NCBI GenBank assembly: GCA_045646905.1
Contig: JAZRLP010000024.1
Location: 192,549-256,548 of the forward strand
Source of the DNA: RGIG4079 sp045646905
GTDB lineage: Bacteria; Bacteroidota; Bacteroidia; Bacteroidales; Muribaculaceae
DNA length: 64,000 bases
Direction of reading: 5' to 3'
The notes beneath the pieces are model-generated. The model was not told the origin of the DNA. It searched no databases and was given only the letters and a program-made list of their open reading frames with translations. Position 1 is the stretch's first letter. The number at the start of each line of letters is the position of its first letter. Position numbers and translations under genes: made by a program. Below, piece by piece: positions 23,160 to 31,665 of the stretch.

Positions 23160-24005
23160 GAACAATTTGCCCATCTTGTATGCAATATATTAGATTGAAT
23201 TTCCGAAATTGTGAAGTCCCTTCAAGACCATTGTATTTTGCAAGACCTTTGAAAAAATCTTTTTTGGAAAAATTATTTTTAGGGAAGAAGATAACTGCGA
23301 TTTTTGCATTTGGTTTTGACGCACAATGTTTGAGGGCATTTCGAATATTGTTTTCAGTCGCATTTTCTGCACCTGCTACTTCAAAAGGAAGATTATCCCA
23401 AGTCCCTTCACAACTTTTTTCGCCGTATAGGTTTTGAGGTTCTTCTCCTAATATAACAGACAGAATGTCCATTCTTAAAGCCGACATTTTGGATAGATGT
23501 TTCATACCACCCTTTTTTCTTGTCAAAATTATGTTCTTTGTGGGTTGCCTTAACTCCCCCCCCCCCTGTAGTTTCGTCAAATTCAACGTCAGTGTAGTCG
23601 GGATCTTCTAATAACTACTTATAAAGTTTGCGATTTTGTTTAATACGTTATGAGTCGATATTTTCTTTCTTATGTATGATGCTACACGCTGCACAGAGGT
23701 CGTTATCGGGGATTCCTTTTGCTAATTTGTTTTTTGCGATGTCGCAGTTTTTGCAACGGGAAATAGAGTATGGGTTGTGGACGGGGAATGTTTTTTGCTC
23801 TTTGCCGGGGTTGAAACGGAACATTTGTCGGGTGTCGCGTTGGGGAGCTACTTCGCTGAGAGCCATTGTCTCGTTGTGAGGGGTTGCGGGGTATTTTGAT
23901 TTTCGCACTTGAGTAACTGAGCAACGGCAGTTCCACCCATTGGGGGATAGAACTGTTCTCAGAAAAGGTCGTCGATGGGTAGCGTTACCCCATGTAGCGC
24001 AGCTG
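23140..24005 (-). pseudogene. MuF toxin pseudogene, copy B, with toxin-like domain variant B
   Basis: Reading from 24005 down: LHGVTLPIDD, then a TGA where copy A has Trp, a 1-base deletion near PPNGW, then an open stretch from VRKSKYPATPH through SISRCKNCDIAKN and LAKGIPDNDLCAAC. Next come two in-frame stops (TAA, TAG), DPDYTDVEFDETTGGGG (an 11-G run at 23556-23566), VKATHKEHNFDKKKGWYE and NGHSV. A TCTG duplication (CAGACAGA, 23457-23464) then breaks the frame. Beyond it, TWDNLPFEVAGAENATENNI to KIKPS reads openly and looks like a CdiA-C/BECR-type nuclease domain. Clearly decayed. Confidence 0.7.
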
Positions 24006-24021
24006 TGAGATAAAAGAAAAT

Positions 24022-24044
24022 CCTCGGTAATGGGGTTGCCGAGG
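24022..24044 (-). terminator. Terminator of small membrane protein gene B
   Basis: The same CCTCGG/CCGAGG hairpin as in copy A, followed on the minus strand by ATTTTCTTTTATC. Confidence 0.75.
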
Positions 24045-24067
24045 ACTTGAAGATATATAAGGGAAAG

Positions 24068-24226
24068 TTAGTTGGCTTTATTTTGCTTTGCTTCCTTTGC
24101 TTTTTGCTGTTTGCGGATTCTTTCTTGGCGCTCGATTTCGGAGGCATTTTCAGCGACATAGCTCATTGCAAGTCCCCAACCGATGCCAATGATGATTGAT
24201 AATATGCCTAAAAATTTAGTCAACAT
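24068..24226 (-). CDS. Small single-pass membrane protein B
   Basis: 52 residues from ATG 24226: hydrophobic helix LTKFLGILSIIIGIGWGLAM, then SYVAENASEIERQERIRKQQ and a Lys/Ala/Asn tail. Paralogue of 22744-22914, differing mainly in the tail (shorter here) and a few helix residues. The frame is intact with its own promoter (24251-24280) and terminator. Function unknown. Confidence 0.6.
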   Translation of the reverse strand: MLTKFLGILSIIIGIGWGLAMSYVAENASEIERQERIRKQQKAKEAKQNKAN

Positions 24227-24250
24227 GAAGCGATTAATTAAATTGTAAGA

Positions 24251-24280
24251 CAAATATAAGAAAAAAAATTGGAATAACAA
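24251..24280 (-). promoter_or_regulatory. Promoter of small membrane protein gene B
   Basis: On the minus strand: TTG (24278-24280), 19 bases, TATATTTG (24251-24258). Confidence 0.65.
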
Positions 24281-24310
24281 TGGGTGAAACGATAAAATTT
24301 AGGGCTGAAG

Positions 24311-24341
24311 TTGAGAGTAAAGGAGTAATTTACTATCTTTG
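24311..24341 (+). promoter_or_regulatory. Promoter of the aldo/keto reductase gene
   Basis: TTG at 24311-24313, 20 bases, TATCTTTG at 24334-24341, with a start near 24348 and a ~18-base leader. Confidence 0.7.
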
Positions 24342-24365
24342 TTCCAATAACTTAAAAAAACGATT

Positions 24366-25364
24366 ATGATTGACAACAGTTATAAGGCGAGTGGAGATAG
24401 GTATAATGAGTCGCTCGTTGAGTATCGAAGAAGTGGCAATTCGGGGATAAAATTGCCTACACTTTCATTGGGTTTCTGGTGGAATTTTGGTGGCATTGAT
24501 AGTCTTGAGAATAGTCGAGCAAAGATGAGATATGCGTTTGATAAAGGCATCACATGTTTTGATTTAGCCAATAATTACGGGCCTCCATTTGGTAGTGCCG
24601 AGGAAACATTTGGTAAGATTTATACTCAAGATTTCAAACCCTATCGTCACGAAATGATTGTCACCACAAAGGCTGGCTACAATATGTGGGACGGTCCTTA
24701 TGGGGTAGGCTCTTCGCGAAAAATGATGATTACAAGTCTTGAAGAGTCGTTAAAACGAATGAATCTTGACTATGTCGATATCTATTATTCGCATCGTTAT
24801 GATGGCGAAACTCCTGTAGAAGAAACAATGCAAGCACTCGTAGATGTGGTGCGTCAAGGTAAGGCATTGTATGTGGGTTTGTCTAATTATCCAGTCGATG
24901 TTCTCGCAAAGGCTGTTGATTATCTTGAGGCAGAAAAAGTGCCCCTATTAATCTATCAAGGGAAGTATAATATGATGGTGCGTGATGTGGAGAAAGAACA
25001 CTTTGATTTTGTACAAAAAATGGGGATTGGCTTCACGGCATTTTCACCCATTGCGCAAGGGGTGTTGACCGATAAATATCTTAATGGAGTGCCATCTGAT
25101 TCGCGAGTGGGTTGTGGAAAATATTTGACTAATGCCAATATTGCCCCTGAAATACTTGATAAAGTAGCGCGATTGAACGACTTGGCTAAGCAACGAGGAC
25201 AATCGTTGGCGCAAATGGCTACAGCATGGATTTTGTCGCACGAGCCTGTTACATCGGTAATCATAGGTCCCCGCACTATGGCTCAATTAGAGGATAGCCT
25301 CAACTATGGTAACACTTATTTCTCTGACCAAGAAATAGCAATGATAGAGGAGATATTGAAGTAG
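24366..25364 (+). CDS. gpr: Aldo/keto reductase, YghZ-like (L-glyceraldehyde 3-phosphate reductase type)
   Basis: 332 residues closely resembling E. coli YghZ: FDLANNYGPPFGSAEE (catalytic Asp and Tyr), TTKAGYNMW (Lys), DIYYSHRYD (His), SPIAQGVLTDKYLNG and VIIGPRTMAQLED (NADPH pyrophosphate site). This AKR14-like branch reduces small aldehydes such as L-glyceraldehyde 3-phosphate or methylglyoxal with NADPH. The precise substrate is inferred from family. Single gene, its own promoter, ending at the palindromic terminator 25398-25425. Confidence 0.9.
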   Translation: MIDNSYKASGDRYNESLVEYRRSGNSGIKLPTLSLGFWWNFGGIDSLENSRAKMRYAFDKGITCFDLANNYGPPFGSAEETFGKIYTQDFKPYRHEMIVTTKAGYNMWDGPYGVGSSRKMMITSLEESLKRMNLDYVDIYYSHRYDGETPVEETMQALVDVVRQGKALYVGLSNYPVDVLAKAVDYLEAEKVPLLIYQGKYNMMVRDVEKEHFDFVQKMGIGFTAFSPIAQGVLTDKYLNGVPSDSRVGCGKYLTNANIAPEILDKVARLNDLAKQRGQSLAQMATAWILSHEPVTSVIIGPRTMAQLEDSLNYGNTYFSDQEIAMIEEILK

Positions 25365-25397
25365 TTATAACGAAATATCTTAGGTTGTAAAAAAAAC

Positions 25398-25430
25398 AAA
25401 GCACTCGCAAATTTGCGAGTGCTTTGTAGT
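25398..25430. terminator. Bidirectional terminator
   Basis: A perfect 28-base palindrome (arms AAAGCACTCGCAAA and TTTGCGAGTGCTTT) lies between the convergent reductase and acyl-CoA ligase genes, with A-rich sequence to the left and T-rich to the right. Confidence 0.88.
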
Positions 25431-25456
25431 ATAAGGATATTTAATTAATGGGTTTA

Positions 25457-27262
25457 TTAGCAATACATTGCCTCGATTTCTTTGGCGTAGCGAGTGCGAA
25501 TGACTGGACGGCGAATCTTAAGTGTATTAGTCAATTCGCCAGTTTCCATTGAGAAGGCCTTTGCAAGGAGGGTGATTTTTTTGACTTTCTCATAGTTGGC
25601 AAAACCTTCTTGAAGCACATCGATGCGTTCTTGAATCATTGCTTTGATGTCGGCATTTTTTACCAAGTCCTCAAGGTCGCGATATTGAATTTTCTTCTCT
25701 TCGGCATATTCTTTCAATGCTTCAAATGCAGGAATGATGAGGGCTGTTACATATTTACGGCGTTCACCTATCACTGCCACTTGTTCAATAAACTTGTCTT
25801 CGCCAAGACGAGTTTCAATTGCTTGAGGAGCAATATATTTACCATTAGAGGTCTTTAAGAGGTCTTTTAGACGGTCGGTGATAGCGAGATTTCCATTGGC
25901 ATCAATAGCACCAGCATCACCTGTGCGGAACCATCCGTCTTCGGTAAATGCTTCGGCCGTTTCCTTGGGCTTATTGTAGTATTCGCGTAAAATGGTAGGA
26001 CCTTTTACTTGAATTTCATTGTTTTCGCCTAAACGAATTTGTACGCGAGGCATTACAGTACCGGCCGAGTTTAGTTCAAATCCTGGTTGAGGATAGCAGG
26101 TTACTGTAGCGCATGTTTCAGAAAGTCCATATCCAATAACGATGTTTATGCCACATGAGTGGAGAAACTCGGTGATGTTGACCGAGAGTGGAGCCCCTGC
26201 AGTGGGGAAGAGAGCTCCGTTTTCGAGGCCTACGGCTTTCTGAAGCGTTTTTAGAACTTTCTTTTCAAAGAATTTATATTGTGTTTCGAGCCACCAAGGA
26301 GCTTTTTGACCTATGCGAGCATAGTCGAGGTTGCGACGACGACTAACTTTCAACGCACGGGTAACCATTGCTTTCTTGATGCCCTTCATTTCGGCAAGTT
26401 TCTCATTGATGCCGGTATATACTTTTTCCCAAAAACGGGGTACGCTACACATGCAAGTGGGGCGAAATTCTTTGAGCGTTTGTTGCACATTTTTGGTGTC
26501 GTAGTTTATGGCAAAACGCATGCCCATATACATGCAGAAGCTCGACCATGCATTCTCAAAAATGTGGCTTAATGGGAGGAAACACACCGAGGTGTCTTCG
26601 TCGCTCAACATTGTGAGTCGCTCTTTGTGAATCTCCATTACAGCATTAAAGCAAGAGTGGGGAAGTACGGCGCCTTTAGGCTCTCCGGTAGTTCCCGAAG
26701 TATATAAAATTGTAGCAATATCCTCTTCGGTAGCTTCTTTTTGACGGCGAGAAAGTTCATCGCGACATTCCTCGCTCGCGTTGCGGCCAAGGTTGAGCAT
26801 CTGTTCAAAAGTGAGAACTTTGCCGTTGTAGTCATCGTGCTCAATGTTGTCAAATGTAACAATGAGTTCAACACTTGGACACTCGGCAATCACGGCTTGC
26901 GCAATTTTAAATTGCTCGGCATTACCGACAAATAGGATGCGTGATTTAGAGTCGTTGATGATATATTTTACTTGGCTTTTGCTGCTTGTTGAATATATCG
27001 ATACCGGAACGGCACGATTGGCATAAGCAGCATAATTGGAGATAATGATTTCGGGACGATTTGACGAGAAGACGGCAATGTTGTCTTGGACATTCAAGTT
27101 GAGGGTTTCCATTGCATATGAAATTGCATCAACTTGTTCTTTAAATTGAGTCCAAGAGGTGATAATCCATTCGCCTTCGGCCGATTCTTTGTGGCGAAAA
27201 ACCTCGCGGTCGCCATATTTAGCAGTTTGACTGCTAACGATATTGGTGAGAATATTTGACAT
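25457..27262 (-). CDS. fadD: Long-chain acyl-CoA synthetase (AMP-binding)
   Basis: 601 residues of the ANL superfamily: P-loop ILYTSGTTGEPKGAV (about 187), GYGLSETCATV (A5), FRTGDAG (A7), DRLKDLLKTSNGKYIAPQAIE (A8 hinge), and a C-terminal Lys region (KAFSMETGELTNTLKIRR). It activates fatty acids to acyl-AMP then acyl-CoA, probably for recycling host or membrane fatty acids. Length and motifs match the FAA1/FadD15 type. Single gene with -7 TACCTTTG at 27294-27301. The chain-length preference cannot be read from sequence. Confidence 0.92.
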   Translation of the reverse strand: MSNILTNIVSSQTAKYGDREVFRHKESAEGEWIITSWTQFKEQVDAISYAMETLNLNVQDNIAVFSSNRPEIIISNYAAYANRAVPVSIYSTSSKSQVKYIINDSKSRILFVGNAEQFKIAQAVIAECPSVELIVTFDNIEHDDYNGKVLTFEQMLNLGRNASEECRDELSRRQKEATEEDIATILYTSGTTGEPKGAVLPHSCFNAVMEIHKERLTMLSDEDTSVCFLPLSHIFENAWSSFCMYMGMRFAINYDTKNVQQTLKEFRPTCMCSVPRFWEKVYTGINEKLAEMKGIKKAMVTRALKVSRRRNLDYARIGQKAPWWLETQYKFFEKKVLKTLQKAVGLENGALFPTAGAPLSVNITEFLHSCGINIVIGYGLSETCATVTCYPQPGFELNSAGTVMPRVQIRLGENNEIQVKGPTILREYYNKPKETAEAFTEDGWFRTGDAGAIDANGNLAITDRLKDLLKTSNGKYIAPQAIETRLGEDKFIEQVAVIGERRKYVTALIIPAFEALKEYAEEKKIQYRDLEDLVKNADIKAMIQERIDVLQEGFANYEKVKKITLLAKAFSMETGELTNTLKIRRPVIRTRYAKEIEAMYC

Positions 27263-27293
27263 AATTTTTATATTGTTATATCAATAACAAGCA

Positions 27294-27301
27294 CAAAGGT
27301 A
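27294..27301 (-). promoter_or_regulatory. -7 element of the acyl-CoA synthetase gene
   Basis: The minus strand reads TACCTTTG, 31 bases before the ATG at 27262. Confidence 0.5.
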
Positions 27302-27423
27302 GGTATATTTATTCGTATATGCGAATTTTGGGGCGCTTATAGGCGAAATCTTAACAAAGATTGTGAACTGGCACAAAAACCGAAAAAGTGTGCAATTAAG
27401 GTGGTGTTTTGACCAAAAAAGAT

Positions 27424-27431
27424 TAATTTTG
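27424..27431 (+). promoter_or_regulatory. -7 element of the argE-like gene
   Basis: TAATTTTG fits TAnnTTTG. The start would fall near 27438, 15 bases before ATG 27453. The -33 is unclear. Confidence 0.45.
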
Positions 27432-27452
27432 CATAATATAAGAACTTTAATT

Positions 27453-28511
27453 ATGGATGAATTATACTATAAATCGGTCGATCTCTTAAAGCAATTGATT
27501 GCTACTAAATCATTGTCGCGCGAGGAGGTCGATGCAGCCCAATTGATTGAGGAGTATTTTAAACTCAACGGCTTTGCTCCACAGCGTCATGGTAATAATG
27601 TGTGGGCTATTGCTACGGGATATGATGAGGCGAAACCTACATTGTTGCTTAATTCACACATCGACACAGTGAAGCCTGTGGCTGGGTGGGTTAGAGATTC
27701 ATTTACTCCCATCGAAGAGGACGGTCGATTATATGGTTTAGGTAGTAATGATGCTGGAGGTCCGTTGGTGTCGTTGCTCGCTACATTTATATATTTGAGT
27801 AGCCGTCCACAATCATATAATATAGTGATGCTTGCTTCGTGTGAAGAGGAGGTGAGTGGAAAAAACGGCATTGAATCGGTAATACCACTATTACCGCCAA
27901 TATCGGTTGCAATAGTGGGAGAACCCACCGAAATGCAACCTGCCGTAGCCGAAAAAGGGCTGATGGTCTTGGATGGTGTGGTGCGAGGAGTATCGGGGCA
28001 TGCTGCACGCAATGAGGGTGTTAATGCAATCTATGAAACACTTGGTGTAATAGAAACTTTGCGAAACCTCAAGTTTGATAATGAATCTCCTACATTGGGC
28101 CCTGTAAAGATTTCGGTAACACAAATCAATGCTGGCACACAACACAATGTGGTGCCCGATGTGTGTAATATCGTGGTTGATGTGCGTTCAACCGATGCTT
28201 ATTCCAATGTAGAAACTCTCGACTTGATACGCAAGGCTGTGCCTCAATGTGAACTGACACCTCGTTCTACTCGACTTAATCCGTCGCATATTTCAGTGGC
28301 ACATCCTATAGTGAAACGATTGGAGCTGTTAGGCGCAAAACCATTCGGTTCACCCACATTGAGTGACCAAGCGTTGATGCCTTGGCAGTCGTTGAAACTT
28401 GGGCCAGGAAGTTCTTCGCGTTCACACACCGCCGATGAATATATATGCCTCGATGAGATTAGAGACGCAATAGAGATTTATGTAAAATTGCTTGATGGCT
28501 TGGATATTTAA
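27453..28511 (+). CDS. argE: M20 metallopeptidase, acetylornithine deacetylase-like
   Basis: 352 residues from ATG 27453 (MDELYYKSVDLLKQLI). The in-frame upstream extension would start before the promoter. M20 zinc ligands and catalytic acids are visible: NSHIDTVKP (His, Asp), GSNDAGGP (bridging Asp), ASCEEEVSG (Glu-Glu), and IVGEPTEMQPA. The dimerisation lid is in the middle third, and the C-terminal His is in SSSRSHTADEYI. Probably removes the acetyl (or succinyl, as in Bacteroides) group from ornithine in arginine synthesis; argB at 29768 supports this. A related M20 deacylase cannot be excluded. Confidence 0.82.
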   Translation: MDELYYKSVDLLKQLIATKSLSREEVDAAQLIEEYFKLNGFAPQRHGNNVWAIATGYDEAKPTLLLNSHIDTVKPVAGWVRDSFTPIEEDGRLYGLGSNDAGGPLVSLLATFIYLSSRPQSYNIVMLASCEEEVSGKNGIESVIPLLPPISVAIVGEPTEMQPAVAEKGLMVLDGVVRGVSGHAARNEGVNAIYETLGVIETLRNLKFDNESPTLGPVKISVTQINAGTQHNVVPDVCNIVVDVRSTDAYSNVETLDLIRKAVPQCELTPRSTRLNPSHISVAHPIVKRLELLGAKPFGSPTLSDQALMPWQSLKLGPGSSSRSHTADEYICLDEIRDAIEIYVKLLDGLDI

Positions 28512-28629
28512 ACATGCCTAAATTAAAGACATAATATTGTCCCCGATGTAAGTTTTATACAATCGGGGATTTTTTGTAACTTTGCACTGAAAAATAAATT
28601 ATTAACACATAATTCCAAAGTAAACACAA

Positions 28630-29755
28630 ATGATTACACAGGAACAGCTAAAAGAGACCGTTGAACGCAAGCTCGCGTTAAGGAGGTATCTTTGACATCG
28701 ATAGCAAGTTAATTCAAGTAGAAGAAGAGGAATTGCGCACCCATGTGCCCGATTTTTGGGAGCACCCAAAGGAAGCGCAAATCCAGATGAAAAAAATCAA
28801 AGACCTTCAACAATGGATTGAAGGGTATAAAGAGGTAGAAAAAGTTGTTGACGAACTTTCGTTGTCGTGGGATTTCTATAAAGAGGAGCTCGTGACCGAA
28901 GAAGAAGTTGACCAATTATATGCCGATGCTATAGCCAAACTTGAAGCTCTCGAATTGCGCAATATGTTGCGTCGCGAAGAAGACAAACTTGGAGTAGTGT
29001 TGAAAATCAACTCTGGAGCAGGTGGTACCGAAAGCCAAGACTGGGCGTCGATGTTGATGCGTATGTATCTTCGTTGGTGTGAAAAGAGTGGATACAAAAC
29101 ATCTATAGCCAACCTCCTCGAAGGCGATGAAGCGGGTATTAAATCTTGTACGATTAATGTAGAGGGTGATTTTGCCTACGGATATCTTAAGAGTGAAAAT
29201 GGCGTGCATCGATTGGTGCGCGTATCGCCTTACAACGCACAAGGTAAGCGTATGACATCGTTTGCATCGGTGTTTGTGACTCCGCTTGTCGATGATACTA
29301 TCGAAGTGAAGGTTGAAACAGCATTGTTGTCGTGGGACACTTTCCGAAGTGGTGGTGCCGGCGGACAGAATGTGAACAAAGTGGAATCGGGAGTGCGTCT
29401 TCGTTATCAATTCACTGACCCTTATACCGGCGAGAAAGAAGAAATTCTTATTGAAAATACCGAAACTCGCGACCAACCCAAGAATAAGGAAAATGCATTG
29501 CGCCAATTGAAGTCAATCCTTTATGACAAAGAATTGCAACACCGCCTTCAAGAGCAAGCCAAGGTTGAGGCTGGCAAAATGAAGATTGAGTGGGGCTCTC
29601 AAATAAGAAGTTATGTATTTGACGACCGTCGCGTAAAAGACCATCGCACAAACTATCAAACATCGGATGTGAACGGCGTGATGGATGGCGACCTCGACGA
29701 TTTCATTAAAGCATATCTTATGGAATTTGCGGCTACCGAAGCCGAAAATGCTTAA
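28630..29755 (+). CDS. prfB: Peptide chain release factor 2 (programmed +1 frameshift)
   Basis: Two frames, join 28630-28692 and 28694-29755, 374 residues. Frame 0 gives 21 codons ending in RRYL, then TGA at 28693-28695. The slippery site AGGAGG TAT CTT TGA C is the classical RF2 autoregulatory site, with an internal SD-like AGGAGG (28681-28686) three bases before CTT. Frame +1 continues DIDSKLIQVEEEE. Catalytic GGAGGQN is present (peptidyl-tRNA hydrolysis). The stop-codon-reading tripeptide reads SPY instead of the usual SPF. RF2 reads UGA/UAA. It stands between the two arginine genes, with argB 12 bases downstream. Confidence 0.97.
28681..28696 (+). promoter_or_regulatory. prfB programmed frameshift site
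   Basis: AGGAGGTATCTTTGAC: internal SD, slippery CTT (28690-28692), in-frame TGA (28693-28695), then C. When RF2 is scarce the ribosome shifts +1 onto TTT-GAC and completes RF2. Confidence 0.95.
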
Positions 29756-29767
29756 TATATTAGGACA

Positions 29768-30541
29768 ATGAAAGATAGATTGACTATAATAAAAGTGGGT
29801 GGCAAAATTGTAGAAGAGCCTGTAACTCTTGCCACTTTGCTACACGATTTTTCAAAGATAGAGGGCTATAAAATGCTCGTGCATGGTGGTGGGCGTTCGG
29901 CTACGCGTGTGGCGGCTCAACTTGGCATCGAGACCAAGATGGTTGATGGTCGTCGCATCACCGATAGCGAGATGCTCAATGTGGTTACTATGGTATATGG
30001 TGGCTTGGTTAACAAGAATATTGTAGCAGGCTTGCAAAGTCATGGAGTGAATGCGATGGGAATGACCGGAGCCGATATGAATATTATATTGAGCGACCGT
30101 CGCCCAGTGAAAACTGTAGATTATGGTTGGGTAGGCGATGTGAAGAAGGTTGACGGTGAGGCGTTGGCCAATCTTTTGAAATCGGGAGTTGTTCCTGTTA
30201 TTGCGCCACTCACACACGATGGAAAAGGTAATATGCTCAATACTAATGCCGACACGATGGCAGGCGAATGTGCCAAAGGTTTATCGGCACTTTTTGATGT
30301 GCATCTTGTGTTTTGCTTTGAGAAGGCCGGGGTGCTTCGCGATGAAAATGACGATGACTCGGTGGTGCCTCAAATAAATCGTGCCACATATGCCGAACTC
30401 CTTGAACAAGGCATTGTTAATGGAGGTATGATACCCAAACTCGACAACGCTTTTGCTGCAATTGACGCAGGAGTGAGCGAGGTTATTATCACAAAAGCAT
30501 CGGCTCTTAACGATTTGAGCCAAGGAAGTCATCTTGTTTAA
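29768..30541 (+). CDS. argB: Acetylglutamate kinase
   Basis: 257 residues of the amino acid kinase fold: IIKVGGKIVEE (ATP/phosphate Lys), LVHGGGRSATRVAAQLG (substrate loop), MTGADMN, NTNADTMAGECAKG, and NGGMIPKLDNAFAAIDAG near the end. It phosphorylates N-acetylglutamate (N-succinylglutamate in some Bacteroidetes) in arginine synthesis. It follows prfB by 12 bases and may be co-transcribed with it. The N-terminal arginine-sensing helix of inhibitable forms is absent. Confidence 0.95.
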   Translation: MKDRLTIIKVGGKIVEEPVTLATLLHDFSKIEGYKMLVHGGGRSATRVAAQLGIETKMVDGRRITDSEMLNVVTMVYGGLVNKNIVAGLQSHGVNAMGMTGADMNIILSDRRPVKTVDYGWVGDVKKVDGEALANLLKSGVVPVIAPLTHDGKGNMLNTNADTMAGECAKGLSALFDVHLVFCFEKAGVLRDENDDDSVVPQINRATYAELLEQGIVNGGMIPKLDNAFAAIDAGVSEVIITKASALNDLSQGSHLV

Positions 30542-30552
30542 TATATAATGGT

Positions 30553-31647
30553 ATGAAAAAATATTTATTAATAGCAATAAGTGCAGTTGTTGCAACTATG
30601 TTGTGGAACTGTGGAGGAAATAATACATGGACAATTAAAGGAACCATTGAAGGTGCCGATTCAACAACATTATCGCTTGAGGCACCAGGTGTTAATGGAT
30701 GGTATGTTGTCGATTCGGTTGTGCTTGACGCTGATGGAGATTTTGAGTTTACACAATCGGCAGTTGGTTTTCCCGAAATATTCCGTTTGAATGCCAATAA
30801 TAGAAAAGTATATTTCCCTGTAGATAGCATTGAAACAGTAAAATTTAATGGCTATGCATCGGCTATTGACTCGGCGTTTACTCTTGCAGGTAGTTCATCG
30901 GCCGAAATGATGATGTTGATAGAGCAAAAGGTGGCAGCCGTAATGGCCAAAGGTGGCGAAAATGCTCTTGCAACCGATTCGCTTCTTAAACGCGAATTGT
31001 CGCAAATGATTCTTGGAGACAATGTGGGACTTATCTCTTATTATATCATTAATAAGCGAGTAGGTAATACCTCTATTTTTGATGTAAATAACAAGAAAGA
31101 CTTGCGTATTATTGGTGCAGTAGCTAATAAGTTCTCTCAACAACGCCCCAATGACCCTCGTACTGCTTCATTGAAACAATTGTTCCTCGAAAATCGACGA
31201 GTGTCAACAGTGGGCGAAGGTGATACTATTCAAGTGGCACAAACTGCTTTGTTTGATATTAAATTATATGATAACAAAGGCACAATGCACAGTTTGAAAG
31301 ATGTAGCGGCGAAAGGTAAAGTTACGATATTGAACTTTACAATCTATGCGAGCGATCAATCGCCTGCATTTAATGTGCTATTGAATAAGATTTACGAAGC
31401 AAACAAGGCTGCTGGCTTGGAAATTTATCAAGTGTCGGTTGATGATAGCGAATCGTTATGGAAAGAGTCGGCCGAAAACTTGCCTTGGATTACCGTGTAT
31501 AATTCAAAAACCGATGGGGCTAAAAATCTCTTGAACTACAATGTGACAATGCTCCCCACCTCATTTATTATTAATGGTAAAGGCGAATTGGTTGAACGCG
31601 TTGATGATGCGCGAGAACTCGAAAAAGCAGTAAAGAAATATCTATAG
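30553..31647 (+). CDS. DUF4369 / thioredoxin-fold lipoprotein lacking CxxC
   Basis: 364 residues. Lipoprotein signal with Cys at WNCGG (about residue 20), a DUF4369 domain (about 25-110; WTIKGTIEGADSTTLSLEA), a helical middle, and a C-terminal thioredoxin/TlpA-like domain (about 235-364; GKVTILNFTIYASDQSPAFN, TMLPTSFIINGKGELV with the cis-Pro TSF motif). The position of the CxxC is occupied by YASDQSP, so it cannot be a standard thiol oxidoreductase. It begins 11 bases after argB. Such proteins are common Bacteroidetes outer-membrane lipoproteins. Confidence 0.8.
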   Translation: MKKYLLIAISAVVATMLWNCGGNNTWTIKGTIEGADSTTLSLEAPGVNGWYVVDSVVLDADGDFEFTQSAVGFPEIFRLNANNRKVYFPVDSIETVKFNGYASAIDSAFTLAGSSSAEMMMLIEQKVAAVMAKGGENALATDSLLKRELSQMILGDNVGLISYYIINKRVGNTSIFDVNNKKDLRIIGAVANKFSQQRPNDPRTASLKQLFLENRRVSTVGEGDTIQVAQTALFDIKLYDNKGTMHSLKDVAAKGKVTILNFTIYASDQSPAFNVLLNKIYEANKAAGLEIYQVSVDDSESLWKESAENLPWITVYNSKTDGAKNLLNYNVTMLPTSFIINGKGELVERVDDARELEKAVKKYL

Positions 31648-31665
31648 TATTACGATACAATAATA

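Larger units (their letters stand above)
23702..24314. repeat. Cassette repeat, copy B
   Basis: About 613 bases, the direct-repeat partner of 22438-23003. It retains the 61 bases lost in copy A. Both copies have the same order (promoter, small membrane gene, hairpin, MuF end, variable domain). Confidence 0.85.

Noticed and set aside
23180..23437. Plus-strand 85-codon frame antisense to tip domain B
   Set aside because: No promoter or start context; it mirrors the tip domain coding and shows no family resemblance.
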